This document shows, one piece after another, positions 16,830 to 24,910 of a stretch of 37,210 nucleotides of DNA (position 1 is the stretch's first letter; every line of letters starts with the position of its first letter). Both the position numbers and the translations under genes were made by a program. Source of the stretch: Candidatus Altimarinota bacterium (GTDB taxonomy: Bacteria; Patescibacteriota; Gracilibacteria; JANQMV01); NCBI GenBank assembly GCA_028279865.1, contig JANQMV010000041.1, forward strand, positions 1 to 37,210, given 5' to 3'. Below the pieces are notes generated by a model, which made no database searches, was not told where the DNA came from, and saw only the letters and a program-made list of their open reading frames with translations.

Positions 16830-17771
16830 TTATTTTACTTCATTGAAAACTCTGCCGGAAATTGTTGTTTGCAAAGTGAGAGAAGGCACTTTTCCGGGGA
16901 TCCCTCTAAATTTATCTTTTGCAGTTTGGGCGGAAATAATCACGGTTAAGTGAGGTTGCATTTGTATGCTGGGGCTATTTTCGTTATAAGCTTTGCGCGG
17001 ATCTTCAAGGGGGGCAATGTAGAATTTTAAATCTGTAATATCCAGTGAAGGAGGGGAATAGTCAGTCCAACCGTCATTATTATTTAACAAAACTTCTCCA
17101 AACTCACTTCCATCAGAAAGATTCCCCGAGCAAGTATAATCTTTATCGCAAAACCATGAATCAATCACGCCATCGTTTTTGGTTGCTAGGTTTGAGGCAC
17201 CACTATAGCCCAAATCATAACCTTTTAAGGCGAGTATCTGCAGTCTTCCAATTCCATTATCAGGATTAGAATCACACTCTAGGCAGCGTAAAAATGTTTT
17301 TTGATTACCTGCATTGTTAATAATATAAAGCTCACTTTGAAGATAGTCATTGCTTCCTGAAGTGCTAACCGCATTAAGATCATCAGAATCTCCCGTGTTT
17401 GGATTTTGACCGGTATTTAAAGAATTTAAACCATAAAACTGATTACTGTAATCTTTATAACATTGCCCATACAGCCCATAACTCTCTTGGTAGATCGTTG
17501 AACCGCTTGAATAAAGAATACAGTCGCCATTACCTTGATTAGCTTGGTTCCAATATTCTTCATAGTCAATTGTGCCCTCACGGAATTCTTTAACGATTCT
17601 TTCCAGTGTAAAACGCGTTTCTTCATAAAGCTCGTTTTCTGTGCTAAGCCTGCGCTCAGAAGAAGCAAAGCGAGTATAAAGCGCAGAAGTAATTAACATT
17701 ACAGTGCTAAAAAGTGTAATTACTACTAACAACTCTGCAAGAGTAAAGCCTTTTTTTGAATTAATTCTCAT
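16830..17771 (-). CDS. Type IV pilin-like minor pseudopilin (PulJ/PilW-like)
   Basis: A 313-aa precursor with a class III prepilin signal: a short basic leader, cleavage expected at KKG/FTLAELLVVI with Glu at mature position 5 (FTLAE), then a hydrophobic helix of about 20 residues. The large C-terminal part is polar, rich in Asn/Ser/Gly/Tyr, with Cys pairs (GDCILYSSG, LRCLECDSNPDNG, WFCDKDYTCSG) that may form disulfides, compatible with a tip or minor pilin exposed outside the cell. It is one of three consecutive pilin-like genes, upstream of the M24 peptidase. No pilin assembly ATPase, platform protein or prepilin peptidase is in the window. ATG start at 17769-17771. Confidence 0.85.
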   Translation of the reverse strand: MRINSKKGFTLAELLVVITLFSTVMLITSALYTRFASSERRLSTENELYEETRFTLERIVKEFREGTIDYEEYWNQANQGNGDCILYSSGSTIYQESYGLYGQCYKDYSNQFYGLNSLNTGQNPNTGDSDDLNAVSTSGSNDYLQSELYIINNAGNQKTFLRCLECDSNPDNGIGRLQILALKGYDLGYSGASNLATKNDGVIDSWFCDKDYTCSGNLSDGSEFGEVLLNNNDGWTDYSPPSLDITDLKFYIAPLEDPRKAYNENSPSIQMQPHLTVIISAQTAKDKFRGIPGKVPSLTLQTTISGRVFNEVK

Positions 17772-17794
17772 TTAATTTATTAAATGCAATATAA

Positions 17795-18409
17795 TTAATC
17801 ATCATGCCAACTTCTTTCCAAGAAATCTGTCAAAACTGTTTCCAATTCAATCTTTTTATTATCATCCCACTGCACTATTGATTTTACTCTCATACGATTA
17901 TTGGTTTCTTTTGTGTTACCCGCTTCTACGTAAGAAATTTGTATTTGTCTTAAATAAGGAGTAAAAGTTCCTGTATCATCATGCTGATAAAAACCGTCTT
18001 TTAGATAAAGCTGATTATCGTCAGGATCAATTGAGTCCGTGTCACGAACCAAAGTCCAACTAAAATCAACAGGATCCATAACCGCATTGTAATTACCCAA
18101 AAGAGGAGAATCTGTCATACCATTGGTCTCTGTGTCACAAACAGGATTGACAAGAGTAGGATTAAAATTCCAGCAAACACGCCTGTTATTACTATAAATA
18201 AGCCAGTTGCTGTCACGGATATAGCGTACGGCTTCAATTCCTTCACGAGCCAAATTAATTGCGACAATTCTATTTTTAGTTGATTGGTTCGTTTTCATAT
18301 TATCCGAAAAAAGAGCCATAATCCCAGCAAGACTTGTTACAATGATTGCAATTGCAATTAAGCTTTCAATCAGAGATTCGCCACGTATTTTTTCTCTATT
18401 TTTTTTCAA
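17795..18409 (-). CDS. Minor pseudopilin (PulI/PilV-like)
   Basis: A 204-aa precursor with a prepilin-type start: the basic KKNREKIRG/ESLIESLIAIAII segment. The predicted cleavage is after the Gly; Glu is at mature position 5 (ESLIE), followed by the hydrophobic helix, as in GspI/PilV-type minor pilins. The following NLAREGIEAVRYIRDSNW segment is characteristic of PilV-like proteins. The start is TTG at 18409; an in-frame TAA lies two codons upstream, so no longer version exists. It lies 23 bp from the previous gene and the same distance from the next. Confidence 0.82.
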   Translation of the reverse strand: MKKNREKIRGESLIESLIAIAIIVTSLAGIMALFSDNMKTNQSTKNRIVAINLAREGIEAVRYIRDSNWLIYSNNRRVCWNFNPTLVNPVCDTETNGMTDSPLLGNYNAVMDPVDFSWTLVRDTDSIDPDDNQLYLKDGFYQHDDTGTFTPYLRQIQISYVEAGNTKETNNRMRVKSIVQWDDNKKIELETVLTDFLERSWHDD

Positions 18410-18431
18410 ATTTTACTATTTATGCCCTATA

Positions 18432-19031
18432 TTATTCTGTCTCAATAAAACCAGATATTTTATTTAGTTTCAATCTTTTTGATTTTCCTACATCATATCT
18501 TTCCAAAACTATTGTCAGGTCAAGTAAATCTTTTGTAGCAATGTTTTCATTTAAGAAAGTCTCTCCTTGAGGTGGTTGAAATAAAATACTGGCTTCTAAA
18601 AAATCCAAGTTTGTCTCAGGTGTGGCAGTATAACCAGTCGCCTTACTCCCACTCATAGATTTTATTGTTATTGATGTAGGCAATTTATAGCTAGAAATGA
18701 CAGTATCTTCTACATCGTTATCATATTTTTTATTTTCATTCTTATCTTGAAACGAAATCAAAACACCTCCTGTTGATGTTTTTTGAAGATAGACGCCATA
18801 TCCGCCTTTTGGAGTCGTATGAGAACTTGCATCTCCTGTAAATTTACCAACAATGGATGTATTACGCGCATCTTTAATTAGACTTACTATCTCAGAAACA
18901 CTTTCCTCATACTTCGCCTGTCTAATCGAATTGTAATAACTTGGAACCGCAATTACGGCAATCACACCAATAATTACAATCACAACCATTAATTCTACTA
19001 AAGTAAAACCTTTTTTGATTTTTTTGAGCAT
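18432..19031 (-). CDS. Type IV pilin-like protein (GspH/FimT- or PilA-like)
   Basis: A 199-aa precursor with a textbook class III signal: MLKKIKKG/FTLVELMVVIVII, Glu at mature position 5, then a long hydrophobic helix ending near AVPSYYNS. The globular part starts with QAKYEESVSEIVSLIKDARNTSI, as in GspH/FimT-type minor pilins. First of three pilin-like genes; ATG start at 19029-19031, 37 bp downstream of pgi. Such proteins are processed by a prepilin peptidase and act in type IV pilus, competence or secretion filaments. Whether it is a major or minor subunit cannot be decided here. Confidence 0.85.
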   Translation of the reverse strand: MLKKIKKGFTLVELMVVIVIIGVIAVIAVPSYYNSIRQAKYEESVSEIVSLIKDARNTSIVGKFTGDASSHTTPKGGYGVYLQKTSTGGVLISFQDKNENKKYDNDVEDTVISSYKLPTSITIKSMSGSKATGYTATPETNLDFLEASILFQPPQGETFLNENIATKDLLDLTIVLERYDVGKSKRLKLNKISGFIETE

Positions 19032-19068
19032 AGTTTCAGTTTTAAAAAATCGAACGCTCTAATCTTGT

Positions 19069-20352
19069 TTATAATGAAATCCCCAGCATTATTTTTTTCG
19101 TAATTTTTTTCCCCAATTCAACTCCAGGCTGATTATACGGGTTAATTTCATATAGTTTACCTAAAATTGCAATCTGCATTTCAAATAAATAAAAAAGTTG
19201 TCCCAAACTACTTTCATTCAGCTTTGGAATTGAAATTGTTTGATTTGGTCTGCTTTTTTTAGCAAGCGCCAATTCAGTTCCTTGCTTTGCAGCTCTGATT
19301 AATTCGTTTAGAGACTTTCCGCTTAAATAATCCAAGGCTTTATTTTCAAAATAAGGTAAAGGAATGTTGTTTTGAAAATTCTCAATCTCTAGAAACGTGA
19401 AAACTTTATCATTGGGACCTTCACTCCAAAGCTGTAGTTGAGAGTGCTGATCTGTTGTTCCCAAAGCTTTTATCGGAGTTAAGCCTGTTTCCTCATTTTT
19501 ACCGATGCTTTCACTTAGAAGTTGTGCATACCATTCGGTAAAACCGGTTAGTTGATTTGAATAAGGAAGAAAAACCTGCTTTCTTTTTCCTTTCTTTCTG
19601 TCCATTAGGTAAGCTGAAACAGCTAAAAGTGCGGCAGGATTTTCTCTTAAATCCTCTTTAAAACAATCTTCCTGCATTGTTCTGGCTCCCTCGCATAGAC
19701 TGGAAATGTCTGCACCTAACAGTGCTGCAGGGACAAGCCCTACTGAAGAGAGAACAGAAAAACGTCCTCCTACGTTTTTTGGGATTACAAATTGTTTGTA
19801 GTTTTTATTTTCTGCAATCTTTTTGAGTTCTCCTTCTTTGTCATCCGTAATTGCAATAATTTGATTTTGATAACCTTTTTTTATCTCGTGTTTTAAAATT
19901 TCTTCAATTAGATAAAATTGAGCCATTGTCTCAGGAGTCGTTCCTGATTTGCTGATGACAATAACTAATGTTTTTTCCCAGTTTAAGTCTGCTAATTTTT
20001 GTGTAAAAAAATCCGGGTCAACATTATCCAAAATAATTAAGTTTTTTGTTTCACTTTTTTGCAAAGCCTCTTGAATTGCAGCTGTTCCCAGAGCAGAACC
20101 ACCTATTCCAAGCAGAAGAATATTTTTCCATTTTTTACGTTCGGTTTTTGTAAATTTTGAAATTTCCCTGATTTCCTCTTCTTCAAAAGGCAGATTTGGC
20201 CAACCAATTTCTTCTTTCTTAGATTCTTGTTTGATTTTTTTTATAATTTCTTTAATTTTTTTATCCCAAGCAAAAAACTCCAGATTTTTAATTCCGTGAG
20301 AACCTATTCTTTCTGAAAAAAGATTGCCTTGTTCTAATCTTACCTTTTGCAT
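19069..20352 (-). CDS. pgi: Glucose-6-phosphate isomerase
   Basis: A 427-aa cytosolic PGI interconverting glucose 6-phosphate and fructose 6-phosphate in glycolysis. Visible family motifs: LLLGIGGSALGTAAI (sugar-phosphate binding), VIVISKSGTTPETMAQF (SIS domain), GGRFSVLSSVGLVPAALLGAD (PGI signature region), TEWYAQLLSESIGK, TTDQHSQLQLWSEGP and GVELGKKI near the C-terminus carrying the catalytic Lys. Length fits the short bacterial form (about 430-450 aa). ATG start at 20350-20352, no Shine-Dalgarno sequence. It lies 25 bp downstream of the small lipoprotein gene and 37 bp upstream of the pseudopilins, suggesting co-transcription with them, though no functional link is obvious. Confidence 0.96.
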   Translation of the reverse strand: MQKVRLEQGNLFSERIGSHGIKNLEFFAWDKKIKEIIKKIKQESKKEEIGWPNLPFEEEEIREISKFTKTERKKWKNILLLGIGGSALGTAAIQEALQKSETKNLIILDNVDPDFFTQKLADLNWEKTLVIVISKSGTTPETMAQFYLIEEILKHEIKKGYQNQIIAITDDKEGELKKIAENKNYKQFVIPKNVGGRFSVLSSVGLVPAALLGADISSLCEGARTMQEDCFKEDLRENPAALLAVSAYLMDRKKGKRKQVFLPYSNQLTGFTEWYAQLLSESIGKNEETGLTPIKALGTTDQHSQLQLWSEGPNDKVFTFLEIENFQNNIPLPYFENKALDYLSGKSLNELIRAAKQGTELALAKKSRPNQTISIPKLNESSLGQLFYLFEMQIAILGKLYEINPYNQPGVELGKKITKKIMLGISL

Positions 20353-20377
20353 TTTTGTTTAAGTTATTTTACTTACT

Positions 20378-20578
20378 TTATGGTATACAACAGTCGCATA
20401 AACATCTTACGTTATTAACACGTCCTACATTCTTTTCAAAAGAATCACATTGATTCGCACTTTTTACGATTCCTCCCATCTTTTCACATTCTTCCTTAGA
20501 TATTTCTTTTTGCCCACTGTTTGGGTTACAACCGCTCAGCATTAGCATAATAATGAATAATGAAAGTAATTTCTTCAT
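20378..20578 (-). CDS. Cys-rich mini-lipoprotein, 66 aa
   Basis: A short protein with a lipoprotein signal peptide: MKKLLSLFIIMLMLSGC, lipobox LSGC with the lipidated Cys at 17. The mature part is only about 50 aa and carries cysteines at CEKMGG, QCDSF and a C-terminal cluster RCLCDCCIP. The CEKMGG segment resembles the Cys-x-x-x-Gly-Gly pattern of small lipoproteins such as DUF333-type proteins. It sits between ruvA (16 bp) and pgi (25 bp) on the same strand. ATG at 20576-20578. It may be a metal- or thiol-active surface protein, but that is a guess; no family is assigned. Confidence 0.65.
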   Translation of the reverse strand: MKKLLSLFIIMLMLSGCNPNSGQKEISKEECEKMGGIVKSANQCDSFEKNVGRVNNVRCLCDCCIP

Positions 20579-20594
20579 AAAGCGGTCAATTCAA

Positions 20595-21170
20595 TTAAAG
20601 ATTTTGCAAGAACCACTTGATTTTATCCTCGGTTTTTTCAACCTCTTTTGGCAAATTTTGAAAATGTTTGATGATTTGGTATTTTTCATATCCTAAACCT
20701 TCCAAAGCACTAATGACATCTTCATCAATTGTTGGTAATTCTTCTTTTGGTGCGTTTTGCATGCCAAAATCAATAAAATCAACCTTATTTTTTAACTCTA
20801 AAATTAATCGTTCTGCCGTTTTTTTCCCAATCCCTTTTATCTCGGTAAGTAATTTGGGATCATTGTTTAAAATAGCATTTTGGATGATATAGAGAGGGCT
20901 TCCCATAATATCAAGACCAACCTTGGGGCCGATACCTGAAATGCTGATTAATTTTTCAAATAATAGCTGCTCTTTTTCATCTTTAAAACCATACAAAGTT
21001 ATTGCATCTTCTTTTACGTTTGTGTAGATGTATAAAGCAATTTCCTGTTTATTTTCAAGCTCCGGCAAAAGAGCATTACTCGCAAAAACTTTGTAGCCGA
21101 CATTCCCAACGTCTAACAAAAAGTATTTTTCATGCTTTACTAAAATTTTTCCTTTTAAATAACCAATCAA
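20595..21170 (-). CDS. ruvA: Holliday junction branch migration protein RuvA
   Basis: A 191-aa RuvA, which forms tetramers on Holliday junctions and loads the RuvB motor. The N-terminal OB-fold domain reads IGYLKGKILVKHEKYFLLDV with LYGFKDEKEQLLFEKLI. The double helix-hairpin-helix DNA-binding region shows ISGIGPKVGLDIM and IKGIGKKTAERLILELK. The C-terminal RuvB-contacting domain ends VEKTEDKIKWFLQNL. Length is typical (about 190-205 aa). The start is TTG at 21168-21170, with an in-frame TAA three codons upstream. It is transcribed divergently from the M23 gene and heads the minus-strand run. ruvB and ruvC are not in the window. Confidence 0.97.
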   Translation of the reverse strand: MIGYLKGKILVKHEKYFLLDVGNVGYKVFASNALLPELENKQEIALYIYTNVKEDAITLYGFKDEKEQLLFEKLISISGIGPKVGLDIMGSPLYIIQNAILNNDPKLLTEIKGIGKKTAERLILELKNKVDFIDFGMQNAPKEELPTIDEDVISALEGLGYEKYQIIKHFQNLPKEVEKTEDKIKWFLQNL

Positions 21171-21225
21171 AATAATTTATATTAAAAAACACCCTTCATC
21201 TAAAGCTTATCAAACTATAGAAGCA

Positions 21226-21254
21226 TTGACAATTAACTTTAAATTTGCTAGTAT
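21226..21254 (+). promoter_or_regulatory. Promoter for the M23 peptidase gene (TTGACA / TAGTAT)
   Basis: A perfect TTGACA at 21226-21231, 17-bp spacer, TAGTAT at 21249-21254, 42 bp before the ATG at 21297. A good promoter argues that the downstream TGA-containing frame is an expressed gene. Confidence 0.55.
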
Positions 21255-21296
21255 GTAGGGAATTTCTTTTTAAGAAATAATAATAAAACTAAAAAG

Positions 21297-22757
21297 ATGA
21301 AAAAACAGAAAAAAAGAAGAGTTCTAATCTTAAGCTTACTGATTACATTTTCATTAAATATTACTGCTTATGCGGTTTTAGATGACTTAAGTAATATAGA
21401 AAAAAGCTATGAAGAATACCAAGAGGAGCAAGTAAAACTGGTATGAAGCAAAAAAGCCATCATGGAAAACAGAATGGGGAAATTAAAAGATATGTTGATT
21501 GAGTCTTTTGATTCTTTTGAAGATGCGGAAAAACAAATTGCAGAATATCAGAAAGAATTGGAACCAATTCAGCAAGAAATTACGACTCTGAAAGAACAAA
21601 TCAAAAATCTTGACTATTTGCTGGACAGAACCAACACCAAAATTGCAAATATTAACCTTTTGATTGGAAAAAGGGAAATGGATATTGAAGAATTAATGTG
21701 AAAAATTGAGAAAAGCAATATCGAAATGGATTCCCAGAAAAACATGATCAAGCATTATCTACAGCTTTCATATCGCCAAGAGCAAACTTACAAATCAGAT
21801 GATGAAAACAAAAACCTTATTAACCTTCTGCTTACAGATACAAAAGTCTCTGAAACAATGCAAAAAGAAGTTTATTTTGATGTAATGGAAGATGCTCGTC
21901 GTCAAATTTTCTACAGACTTGCACTTGCGAAAAATGAATTTCAAGATAATCAAGCGAAATATAATAAAATGCGAAAAAGCTTAGGCAACCTGCACGCTTT
22001 GGTTGAAAAAGAAAAAGAAGCCTTCAAAGAACAACAAATGGCAAAAGAGGATTTACTGGCTGAGACAGAAGGCAGAGAGGCTGAATATCAAAAACTACTC
22101 AAAGAATCAAAAAAACAACAAGAAGAATCTGCATTTGAAATCGAAAACCTCCAGGATAATTTAGAGCTAATTCGGGGTAAATTAAAATTATTTGATGATG
22201 AGGAAGAGAAAGAAATTTTAGAGAAATCAAGTGAAATTAATGAAGAAAAAGGGGCGTATAGTCTTGATTTTATTGACGATGAGAGCGAGAGTTTCTTTAT
22301 CTGGCCGGTTTCTCCAAGTGGTGGAATTACTGCTTACTATCATGACAGCAGTTATAAGGAACACTTCAAAGTGGTGCATAATGCTATAGATATCCGTCAA
22401 AGACAAGGATCTCCGATTTTTGCTCCTGCAAATGGTTATGTCTATAAAGCAAAAGACAATTGAATGGGTTACAGTTATATGATTTTAGCTCATAAAGACG
22501 GTTTAATGTCAGTTTATGGACATTTGACGGAATTCATGGTGGAAGAATGAGATTTGGTCCATTCAGGTGATTTAATCGGTCTTACAGGTGGTATGCCAGG
22601 AACAAAAGGAGCCGGCTGGATGACAACAGGTCCTCACCTACATTTTGAAGTCTACAAAGATGGAGTACACGTAAACCCGCTTGATTATCTACCTTTGGAT
22701 GATTTGCCAATTGAATATATTCCCGCAGAGTATCTAAAAAAGATGAAATTGCAATAA
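21297..22757 (+). CDS. M23 murein hydrolase read through four in-frame TGA codons
   Basis: One continuous frame of 486 codons from ATG 21297 to TAA 22755, interrupted only by TGA at 21444, 21699, 22461 and 22548 (codons 50, 135, 389, 418). Residues 1-26 are a signal peptide, about 30-310 a long coiled coil (EnvC/NlpD-like), and about 335-470 the LytM/M23 zinc endopeptidase domain. The catalytic set is intact: His361 and Asp365 (VHNAIDIR), His409 (VYGHL), His447/His449 (GPHLHFEV), then VNPLDYLP. Two TGAs fall at conserved glycines of M23 domains: the one before [10 protein letters not shown], and the one in VEE[15 protein letters not shown], where the family has V-x-G-D-x-V. TGG tryptophan is used separately, so reading as Gly is favoured. 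The first two TGAs lie in the coiled coil and do not discriminate. It is expected to cleave peptidoglycan cross-links. With the standard code it would appear as three or four fragments. Confidence 0.88.
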
Positions 22758-22851
22758 AATTGTTTTTCTCAAGAGCTTTTCCTGAGTCAGGCTTGCCTCA
22801 AAAGGAAAAATAAAAAATACTTTTTATAGCTGTAAAAAAGAGTAATTCAAA

Positions 22852-22880
22852 TTGCTTACTTCTTTAAAAATAAGTATATT
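22852..22880 (+). promoter_or_regulatory. Promoter for the VanW gene (TTGCTT / TATATT)
   Basis: TTGCTT at 22852-22857, 17-bp spacer, TATATT at 22875-22880, 27 bp before the preferred ATG at 22908. Confidence 0.45.
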
Positions 22881-22907
22881 GTCCGTACTGATTTGATCAT
22901 TTTTAGA

Positions 22908-24284
22908 ATGCAAAAAATAAAAAATAAAAAAAACTTATTTTTAGTTATGTTGCTATTTAGCAGCTTAGGCATGTTTCACTTTTGTTTGGAAAAAGCTTAC
23001 GCCTCCAAAATTCCTCAGGAATATATTAAAAAAATTGAATTAAAGGACAGAATTTATAAAACAGAATTAAACACAGCAAAACATCCGAATTTTTTTGACA
23101 TTTACACAAAGTACTACTACAAAGATCAAGAAATAAAATTTGCTTCAGGTAGCTTGATTTATGGTTATGTTGCTTTCAATCATGAAATTGAAAGTCGTGA
23201 AGTTTGGGGTATTAGCAGGGGAGCCATTGCTGATTATATTAGCAAAGAACTAGTCCCAAAATACAACAGGGAAATGCAGCCGGTACGTATATTTCGTAAT
23301 CCGGAGAATGGCAAAATAGAATTTGAAGGTTATGCTGTCAATGGTCGTCAAATCAATATCAATAAACTTACAAACTTAATCGTCGATTCTTTAAAAAATG
23401 AAGTGGACACGATTGTTCTGCCTTTTGATTATGAACCGTCTGTTTTAAAAGTGGAAGATAAAGAATTATCAGAGAAGGGGATTGAAGAACTTATTGCTAC
23501 CGGAGAAAGTAACTTCACAGGTTCCTCTTGGAATAGAAAAACCAATATCCGCGTTGGTATGGAAAGTTTTAACGGTTTTTTACTCGAAAAAGGAGAAATT
23601 TTCTCAATTGGTGAAGAGCTAGGCTCAATTACTGCTGCAAAAGGCTATAAAAGTGAAATGGTAATAAAACACGACGGAACAAAGCCTGAATTGGGAGGCG
23701 GTTTATGCCAAGTTTCCACAACAGCTTTTCGCGCTGCTTTGCAGGCAGGCTTTGAAATTGTAGAACGCTGGAACCATTCTTATGCAGTTACTTACTACGA
23801 ACCATACGGCACTGACGCAACGATTTATTTCCCCTTAAAAGACTTTAAATTCAAAAACAATACAGACGGAGCAATTTTAATTCAAACCTATATCGATGAA
23901 GAGAAATCGCTGGCTTATGTAAATTATTTTGGCACAAGGGACGAAAGAAAAGTAAATATATTAGGACCTTATGTCTCTCATTGGAAATATCCCAGCACAA
24001 AAAAGTTTGAACCCGATCCCAACAAGAGAAATGCGCAAAAACATATTCTAAACACCGCCTATAACGGATTAAGCGTTTACTGGCAGAGAGATGTCTCTGA
24101 CCCGAATAATCTCGAAGTCAAAAGCTCAACAGGTACTACTCCTCTCTTTATGACTGGTGCTTCATTACCAAACTATGATTTATCCAGTATCTATAGACCG
24201 GCCTCTCTTTTTCCTACAGATGAAGAAAGAAAAAAGAGAGAGTTAAGAGAACAAGAGAAGCTTGAAGCTGCAAATAGTGAATAA
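22908..24284 (+). CDS. VanW-family secreted protein
   Basis: A protein of 458 aa from the ATG at 22908 (a TTG at 22893 leaves the frame open). A basic N-terminus and hydrophobic segment (about residues 8-28, ending near KAYASK) form a signal peptide or anchor. Residues about 190-335 are the VanW domain: FNGFLLEKGEIFSIGEELG, KSEMVIKHDGTKPELGGGL then CQVSTTAFRAALQAG, and RWNHSYAVTYYEPYGTDATI. The preceding half resembles the peptidoglycan-binding-like region often fused to VanW. VanW is found in some vancomycin-resistance clusters, but its biochemical role is unknown; no other van genes are here. The C-terminus is a charged tail (EERKKRELREQEKLE). It follows the M23 hydrolase on the same strand with its own promoter, suggesting linked cell-wall functions. 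Confidence 0.88.
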   Translation: MQKIKNKKNLFLVMLLFSSLGMFHFCLEKAYASKIPQEYIKKIELKDRIYKTELNTAKHPNFFDIYTKYYYKDQEIKFASGSLIYGYVAFNHEIESREVWGISRGAIADYISKELVPKYNREMQPVRIFRNPENGKIEFEGYAVNGRQININKLTNLIVDSLKNEVDTIVLPFDYEPSVLKVEDKELSEKGIEELIATGESNFTGSSWNRKTNIRVGMESFNGFLLEKGEIFSIGEELGSITAAKGYKSEMVIKHDGTKPELGGGLCQVSTTAFRAALQAGFEIVERWNHSYAVTYYEPYGTDATIYFPLKDFKFKNNTDGAILIQTYIDEEKSLAYVNYFGTRDERKVNILGPYVSHWKYPSTKKFEPDPNKRNAQKHILNTAYNGLSVYWQRDVSDPNNLEVKSSTGTTPLFMTGASLPNYDLSSIYRPASLFPTDEERKKRELREQEKLEAANSE

Positions 24285-24314
24285 TTCCCATTGTTAAAAG
24301 AAAAGAGATTAAAA

Positions 24315-24352
24315 AAGGGGAAAGTTTAATCAAAAACTTTCCCCTTCGGTTT
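24315..24352. terminator. Bidirectional terminator between the VanW gene and ndk
   Basis: A 13-bp stem aaggggaaagttt (24315-24327) with aaactttcccctt (24334-24346), loop of 6. T-run cggttttt follows on the plus strand and an A-run precedes it, giving a U-run on the minus strand. It serves both convergent genes. Confidence 0.8.
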
Positions 24353-24368
24353 TTCTTGCTAAAAAAAC

Positions 24369-24833
24369 TTAGCTCCTTTCGTCATCGGCATATACATGGA
24401 TATACTCATCTTTATCATAATGAAAGAGATCTTCCGGATTAAAAAACCTTTTTACCTCTTCTCGAGCGTTTTCAGATGAATCAGAAGCATGTACAACGTT
24501 ACTTTGGACACTCATTGCCAAATCTCCACGAATAGAACCAGCATCCGCTTCGCGAGCTTTTGTAATTCCGCATAAGATTCTCACAGCTTCTACAACTTCT
24601 ACCCCTTCCCAACAAAGAGCAATCACAGGTGAACTTTGCATAAAATTCGAAATACCGGGAAAAAACGGCTTATCAGCAATGTGAGAATAGTGTTCACGCA
24701 AAAGAGCATCGTCAAGTCGCATCATTTTCATTCCAACCAGTTTGAGTCCTTTTTTCTCAAATCGTTGAGTAATTTCACCAACAAGACCTCTTTGAATCGC
24801 ATCCGGTTTAATAAGTACAAGTGTTTTTTCCAT
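24369..24833 (-). CDS. ndk: Nucleoside diphosphate kinase
   Basis: A 154-aa NDK, which transfers the gamma phosphate from ATP to other nucleoside diphosphates through a phosphohistidine. Visible motifs: TLVLIKPDAIQRGLVGEI at the start, HYSHIADKPFFPGI, IRGDLAMSVQSNVVHASDS with the catalytic His115, and the C-terminal HYDKDEYIHVY. Length fits the family (about 140-155 aa), with a slightly long tail ending DDERS. ATG start at 24831-24833. It follows a shared bidirectional terminator and is separated by 77 bp from the next gene upstream on the same strand. Confidence 0.97.
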   Translation of the reverse strand: MEKTLVLIKPDAIQRGLVGEITQRFEKKGLKLVGMKMMRLDDALLREHYSHIADKPFFPGISNFMQSSPVIALCWEGVEVVEAVRILCGITKAREADAGSIRGDLAMSVQSNVVHASDSSENAREEVKRFFNPEDLFHYDKDEYIHVYADDERS

Positions 24834-24910
24834 ATGTTTTGAATTAAATTATAATGAGAAAATTTACTCAGGAAGTTTTATATATCTTCAGATATTAGTC
24901 AAGAAAGAAA

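Noticed and set aside
21444-22550. Selenocysteine as the explanation of the in-frame TGAs
   Set aside because: Four TGAs in one gene, none at a Cys-equivalent catalytic site of M23 peptidases and no obvious downstream SECIS hairpin at each. Glycine fits the conserved columns better.
21297-22757. TGA read as tryptophan (as in mycoplasmas)
   Set aside because: TGG Trp codons are used in the same gene (for example [16 protein letters not shown]), and the two diagnostic TGAs align with conserved Gly, not Trp. The coiled-coil TGAs alone could not exclude it.
21462-22757. Treating the M23 fragments as separate genes or a decayed pseudogene
   Set aside because: All fragments are in one frame, the breaks are only TGA, the catalytic residues are intact and a promoter is present. 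Random decay in AT-rich DNA would also give TAA/TAG and frameshifts.
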